Source: Mucilaginibacter agri (GTDB lineage Bacteria; Bacteroidota; Bacteroidia; Sphingobacteriales; Sphingobacteriaceae). From it: a DNA stretch of 64,000 nucleotides. Every line of letters starts with the position of its first letter. The stretch's first letter is position 1. The notes below the pieces were generated by a model, which saw only the letters and a program-made list of their open reading frames with translations, did no database searches and was not told the origin of the DNA. The DNA lies in the NCBI RefSeq assembly GCF_009928685.1, contig NZ_WWEO01000044.1, positions 434,001 to 498,000 on the forward strand, given 5' to 3'. Position numbers and translations under genes: made by a program. This document shows positions 60,136 to 64,000 of the stretch, in pieces.

Positions 60136-62514
60136 ATGCGTAGAAGTATCTTATTACTTGCATTACTGGCGTTTACCTGCCTGCATGTTTTTGCCCAAAC
60201 CAGCACTTTATCTAAGCAACTAACTACATACCTTAATCAGTTTAGCCTCACCGAAAAAGCATATTTACAGTTCGACAAGCCCTACTACGCCGCCGGAGAT
60301 ACGCTTTATTTTAAGGCATACCTTACCATGGGGCAGCGTCATCAGCTGTCGGCGATAAGTGGGGTGCTGCATGTAGATCTCATCTCCCCGCAAAATAAAA
60401 TATATCAATCGGTTAAGTTACAAACCATCAATGGATTGGCCTGGGGCGATTTTGTACTACCAGACTCACTCGCCCGTGGAAATTATCGTGTACGGGCATA
60501 TACCAATTGGATGCGTAATAACGGCGATGCTGATTTTTTTGAGCAGGTGATCCCCGTGGGGTCTGTACTTGCCGCCGTGTCGTCGTCGAAATCGACAGAT
60601 ACCAGGCCCGATCTGCAATTCTTCCCCGAAGGTGGCGACATGCTTACGGGTGCGATGGGCAAAGTGGCCTTTAAAGCAATGGCCGCAAATGGCAAGGGCA
60701 TAGATGTTAGTGGCATTATTACTGATATGGAGGGCAAAACAGTCACGGCGTTTAAGTCATCACACAATGGCATGGGCGCATTTATGCTGAACCCCAAAAA
60801 TGGACAACAATACAAAGCACTCGTAACCTACCCCAATGGCACACAAAGCACCGTTGAGCTACCACATGCCAATACCTGTGGCATAGTATTAAAAATAGAT
60901 AACGACACTACCCAACAAGCCCGCCTTCAACTGATTGCAAACGATCAATACTTTGCCGAGAATAAAGACAAAGAAGTTAACGTGCTTATTTATTCGGGAG
61001 GTTATGCAACCACACTTCACCTTAAACTCGATAGCACTAATATTAGCCTGGCATTATTGAAAAAACACCTGAGCCCCGGCATCGCTGTGGTAACCCTGTT
61101 TTCGTCCGATGGGCAGCCACAAAGCGAACGCTTGATCTTTGTGCAAAAACCAAATGAGTTTAGTTTAGCCTTAGCCAGTGATAAACAGGCTTACCGCACC
61201 CGCGAAAAAGTGATGATGGACTTACACCCGCAAAGTTCATCGGACTCGACAGCAATAGCCCATTATTCGGTTGCCGTTATTAATGAAAGCAAGGTTCCCA
61301 CCGATGCCGACGCCGAAAACAGTATCTACAGCTATATGTTGCTAACCTCCGAACTTAAAGGGCATATAGAGCAACCTGGCTATTATTTCAACAATGTTTC
61401 GGCCAAAACCATAGCAGATTTAGACCTGGTAATGCTTACGCATGGCTATCGCAGGTTTGAGTGGAAACACCTCACCGATTTGAAACAGCCGCCAGTTACC
61501 TATCAACCTGAGCGTGGAATAGAGATTAGTGGGCGGGTGAAAAACTGGGGTGGAAAACCGACAGCTAACTCAACGGTTACATTGATCCCCAGAGGGGCGC
61601 AACCAATAACCGGGCATGCCGATAGCATAGGTAATTTCAAATTTAAAGACCTTGTTTTTACCGACACCGCAAATTTTATAATTCAAGCACTTAAGAAAAG
61701 TGGCGATGATGCTACAGAAATTAAATATTATGGCGCAGTTAAGTCTCCTGCCTTACAACAAGTTGTAACGTCGACAGGTAGCCAAGACGTTAATCAGTTA
61801 ATGACTACCTATTTGGCAAACAGCGCCCAGCAACATCGTCTCGATAGTCTTAAATTATTAAAAGGCCGAATGTTAAAAGAAGTAAAAATACGAGCTATAA
61901 GAAATAGCAATAATTATCGCTCGTCAAGTCCCACCGGTCCGGGGCATGCCGACCAGGTGATACACATGGATGATGTAAAAACAGTAGGTTTTTTGGGTAC
62001 AGTATTACAAGGTCGTTTAGTAGGGCTAGAGATTACTGATGATATGGTATTGTTTTTTAAAAAACCTATGGCTATATATTTAGATGGAGTTGAATTTGCC
62101 GGTTCGTTGAAAGATATCCCTACCGAAACCATCGAAACTGTAGAGGTATTTAAGTTCGCCTCCGCTTCTATTTATGGCATGAACGGAGGCAATGGTGTTA
62201 TAGCATTAACCAGTTGGCAAGGCAAAGGCAGACAAGCCAAGGATATTGTAGCCAGGGGCGTTTTACCCATTACCGTTCCCGGGTTTTACAAAGCCCGCGA
62301 GTTTTATGCACCAAAATACGAGGCGAAATCTTCTACAATACCCGATTTACGTTCTACCATTTACTGGCAGCCCGAATTGACAACAGATGCCAAGGGGAAT
62401 GCATCATTCAATTATTATAACGCAGATGGAACAGGTACCTATCGCGTAATTGTGGAAGGCATTGACGAGGCCGGCCATATTGGCCGCGCGGTTTACAGGT
62501 ATGCGGTTAAGTAA
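60136..62514 (+). CDS. Macroglobulin-like (MG2) protein with C-terminal TonB-plug-like domain
   Basis: About 792 residues, exported: from the ATG at 60136 the signal is MRRSILLLALLAFTCLHVFAQ; a GTG at 60118 would add six residues. The N-terminal region (about 35-130) is an alpha-2-macroglobulin-like MG domain (YLQFDKPYYAAGDTLYFKAYL), followed by further Ig-like domains, a carboxypeptidase-regulatory-like segment (about 455-520), then a TonB plug-like domain without a barrel (DVKTVGFLGTVLQGRLVG, AIYLDGVEF, ASIYGMNGGNGVIALTS). A closing beta domain ends RAVYRYAVK. The function is unknown; the plug suggests a partner for a TonB-linked barrel encoded elsewhere. Confidence 0.85.
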   Translation: MRRSILLLALLAFTCLHVFAQTSTLSKQLTTYLNQFSLTEKAYLQFDKPYYAAGDTLYFKAYLTMGQRHQLSAISGVLHVDLISPQNKIYQSVKLQTINGLAWGDFVLPDSLARGNYRVRAYTNWMRNNGDADFFEQVIPVGSVLAAVSSSKSTDTRPDLQFFPEGGDMLTGAMGKVAFKAMAANGKGIDVSGIITDMEGKTVTAFKSSHNGMGAFMLNPKNGQQYKALVTYPNGTQSTVELPHANTCGIVLKIDNDTTQQARLQLIANDQYFAENKDKEVNVLIYSGGYATTLHLKLDSTNISLALLKKHLSPGIAVVTLFSSDGQPQSERLIFVQKPNEFSLALASDKQAYRTREKVMMDLHPQSSSDSTAIAHYSVAVINESKVPTDADAENSIYSYMLLTSELKGHIEQPGYYFNNVSAKTIADLDLVMLTHGYRRFEWKHLTDLKQPPVTYQPERGIEISGRVKNWGGKPTANSTVTLIPRGAQPITGHADSIGNFKFKDLVFTDTANFIIQALKKSGDDATEIKYYGAVKSPALQQVVTSTGSQDVNQLMTTYLANSAQQHRLDSLKLLKGRMLKEVKIRAIRNSNNYRSSSPTGPGHADQVIHMDDVKTVGFLGTVLQGRLVGLEITDDMVLFFKKPMAIYLDGVEFAGSLKDIPTETIETVEVFKFASASIYGMNGGNGVIALTSWQGKGRQAKDIVARGVLPITVPGFYKAREFYAPKYEAKSSTIPDLRSTIYWQPELTTDAKGNASFNYYNADGTGTYRVIVEGIDEAGHIGRAVYRYAVK

Positions 62515-62553
62515 CTAAGGCTTTGCGGTTAGCCTAATTTATAATTACACTTT

Positions 62554-62580
62554 AAATATATTAATTCGATATATTTACTT
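62554..62580 (+). promoter_or_regulatory. Inverted repeat overlapping a -7 box, upstream of the second macroglobulin-like gene
   Basis: AAATATA (62554-62560) pairs with TATATTT (62570-62576), which overlaps TATATTTA (62570-62577); the surrounding GATATATTTACTT and a following AATTATA-AGC match the upstream region of the first paralogue. Confidence 0.45.
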
Positions 62581-62660
62581 AACAATTATAAGCAGCTATT
62601 TATCTCCGCATCAAATACTTCCGGCTAAATAGCAACCTCATACCTTAATTTTCAACAGAA

Positions 62661-64000
62661 ATGAAAAAGTTGCTTGCTGTAGTAATCTGCGCATTTGTAT
62701 TTACTGTGCCTGCCTATTGCCAGGTGCAAAATACTTTTGTTGAAACGCTTATAGATAAGCTTAAACAATTTGGAATTAACCACACAGAGGAAAAGGCTTA
62801 TCTGCAACTGGATAAGCCTTACTATGCCGCCGGCGATACTATTTATTTTAAGGCTTATGTAACCACGGGCGAGCATCAGCTTTCTAACCTAAGCAGCATA
62901 TTACACGTTGATCTTATTGATCCGGCAAGCAGGGTTAACCGCTCGCTTACGCTGAAGTTAACACAAGGCCTAACCTGGGGAGATTTTGAACTTCCGGATT
63001 CGCTGCAAAAGGGCGAATACCGGGTGCGCGCATATACCCAGCTAATGCAAAATGATCCGGGTAGTTTCTTTGATCTACCGGTGTCAATAGGGGCCGTTAA
63101 AAATGTAAAGATGTATGAAAATGCCCCTGCATCGAAGCAAATGTTTAAGGCCGATGTACAATTCTTCCCCGAGGGTGGCAACATGGTTACTGACGTTCGC
63201 AACAAAGTTGGTTTTAAAGCCATTGGCACCGATGGTTTGGGCACCAGCGTTAGCGGTGTAATTGTAGACAACTATAACAAAACAGTGGCCCGGTTTGCAT
63301 CAGGACATGCCGGGATGGGAAGTTTCTTTTTACTCCCCGAAGAAGGCCGTACGTATCGCGCAAAATATAAGCTTAAAGACAGTATTCAACAGGTGGTCGA
63401 TTTACCTAAACCCCTTACTAAAGGTGTAGCATTATCAGTTAATACTAAGCCCGATAAAGTTTCGGTGCAAATAGACGTAAACCACAATTATTATAAAGAG
63501 AACGAGAACAAAAACATTATCCTTGCCATTTACTCAGGCGGCAAATTAACACATGTGCTAACTAAGCTGGATAGCTGGGAACTAACCCTCGATTTGCCGG
63601 TTAAACAATTTGCTACCGGGGTTACCAGATTTACCGTATTTTCTGAACAGGGCGTACCTTTGTGCGAACGGCTTTCTTTTGTTCAAAACCCTGCTGACCA
63701 AGCCGTCCTACAGGTTAGCAGCAATAAAAATGCGTACAGCAAACGCGACAAAGTACAGATAGATATTAATCGTAAAGACCAACCGCTTGAATCTGCCAAA
63801 GGCCATTATTCGGTAACGGTGATAGACGAAAGCAAAGTACCAGATGTTAATTATCGTAATTCGATACAATCGTACTTATTGCTAACCTCAGAAGTAAAGG
63901 GTTATATTGAACAACCAGATTACTATTTCGACAATAGCAACGAGAAAACCAATGCCGAACTGGATGCTTTGATGCTGACACAGGGTTATCGGAAATTTAC
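62661..64000 (+). CDS. Second macroglobulin-like protein, 3' end outside window
   Basis: Paralogue of the preceding gene, 146 nt downstream, open to the right edge (446 codons visible). It starts MKKLLAVVICAFVFTVPAYCQ, a good signal peptide, and shows the same MG2-like domain (YLQLDKPYYAAGDTIYFKAYV), the FFPEGGNMV strand and the IEQPDYYFDNSNEKTNAELDALMLTQGYRKF segment that lies before the regulatory-like domain in the first copy. If collinear, about 350 residues including the plug-like region lie beyond the window. Probably a tandem duplication; whether it shares a transcript with the first copy is unclear, since both have their own promoter-like sequence. Confidence 0.88.
   Translation, partial: MKKLLAVVICAFVFTVPAYCQVQNTFVETLIDKLKQFGINHTEEKAYLQLDKPYYAAGDTIYFKAYVTTGEHQLSNLSSILHVDLIDPASRVNRSLTLKLTQGLTWGDFELPDSLQKGEYRVRAYTQLMQNDPGSFFDLPVSIGAVKNVKMYENAPASKQMFKADVQFFPEGGNMVTDVRNKVGFKAIGTDGLGTSVSGVIVDNYNKTVARFASGHAGMGSFFLLPEEGRTYRAKYKLKDSIQQVVDLPKPLTKGVALSVNTKPDKVSVQIDVNHNYYKENENKNIILAIYSGGKLTHVLTKLDSWELTLDLPVKQFATGVTRFTVFSEQGVPLCERLSFVQNPADQAVLQVSSNKNAYSKRDKVQIDINRKDQPLESAKGHYSVTVIDESKVPDVNYRNSIQSYLLLTSEVKGYIEQPDYYFDNSNEKTNAELDALMLTQGYRKF

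Noticed and set aside
1..64000. Phage, IS element, CRISPR array or tRNA
   Set aside because: No transposase, integrase, phage structural gene, regular spacer array or cloverleaf pattern was seen on either strand.

Overview
The window looks like chromosomal DNA of a Bacteroidota bacterium, most probably Sphingobacteriaceae (Mucilaginibacter or Pedobacter type). The evidence is a SusC/SusD pair, several Bacteroidota-specific families (DUF2851, TMEM260-like DUF2723, zinc-dependent metalloprotease, outer-membrane beta-barrel receptors, PspC, YwbE), promoters carrying the phylum -7 box TAnnTTTG, and a near absence of Shine-Dalgarno sites. I see no phage, transposase, CRISPR array, tRNA or rRNA. 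About 46 protein genes are present; those at both ends are cut by the window edge.

Layout. 1-861: end of pyrB. 997-6909 (minus): a tripartite RND efflux operon in the order outer-membrane channel, permease, adaptor. 7106-8389: a flavin amine oxidase. 8567-24620 (minus): the main accessory locus, read right to left as susC, susD, a strong hairpin terminator, a giant FG-GAP/ASPIC-UnbV lipoprotein, a lipoprotein with a complete PAP2/vanadium-haloperoxidase active site, two tandem FG-GAP lipoproteins that each carry one c-type heme site, and a GH2 glycosidase with its own promoter. It is headed by a 735-nt non-coding divergent region and, on the other side, a NrtR/AraR-type regulator (25356-26117) whose Nudix box is degenerate. 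The SusC has no STN domain, so control by this regulator rather than by an ECF sigma/anti-sigma pair is plausible.

26149-43724 is mostly housekeeping: MBL hydrolase, lolA, ftsK, ankyrin protein, PspC, DUF2851, a basic-secretory-protein peptidase, M20 deacetylase, a zincless Fpg/Nei glycosylase, a TMEM260-like glycosyltransferase, YwbE, DUF1345, HAD phosphatase, argH and DUF72. 43912-59992 holds an outer-membrane receptor, an aldose epimerase lipoprotein, secreted proteins of unknown role, a DsbA-type protein, a secreted metalloprotease, a serine hydrolase, an SDR, a pirin and an MFS transporter. 60136-64000 holds a tandem pair of large macroglobulin-like/TonB-plug proteins with duplicated promoter regions.

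The best candidate for an undescribed system is the SusCD / FG-GAP / heme / haloperoxidase-fold / GH2 locus, which looks like a cell-surface uptake apparatus combined with redox chemistry. The second theme is the non-coding DNA: several families of dispersed intergenic repeats, a 28-bp perfect inverted repeat that wraps a terminator and contains both flanking stop codons, and a set of genes whose -7 box lies only 3-5 nt from the ATG, which suggests leaderless mRNAs.
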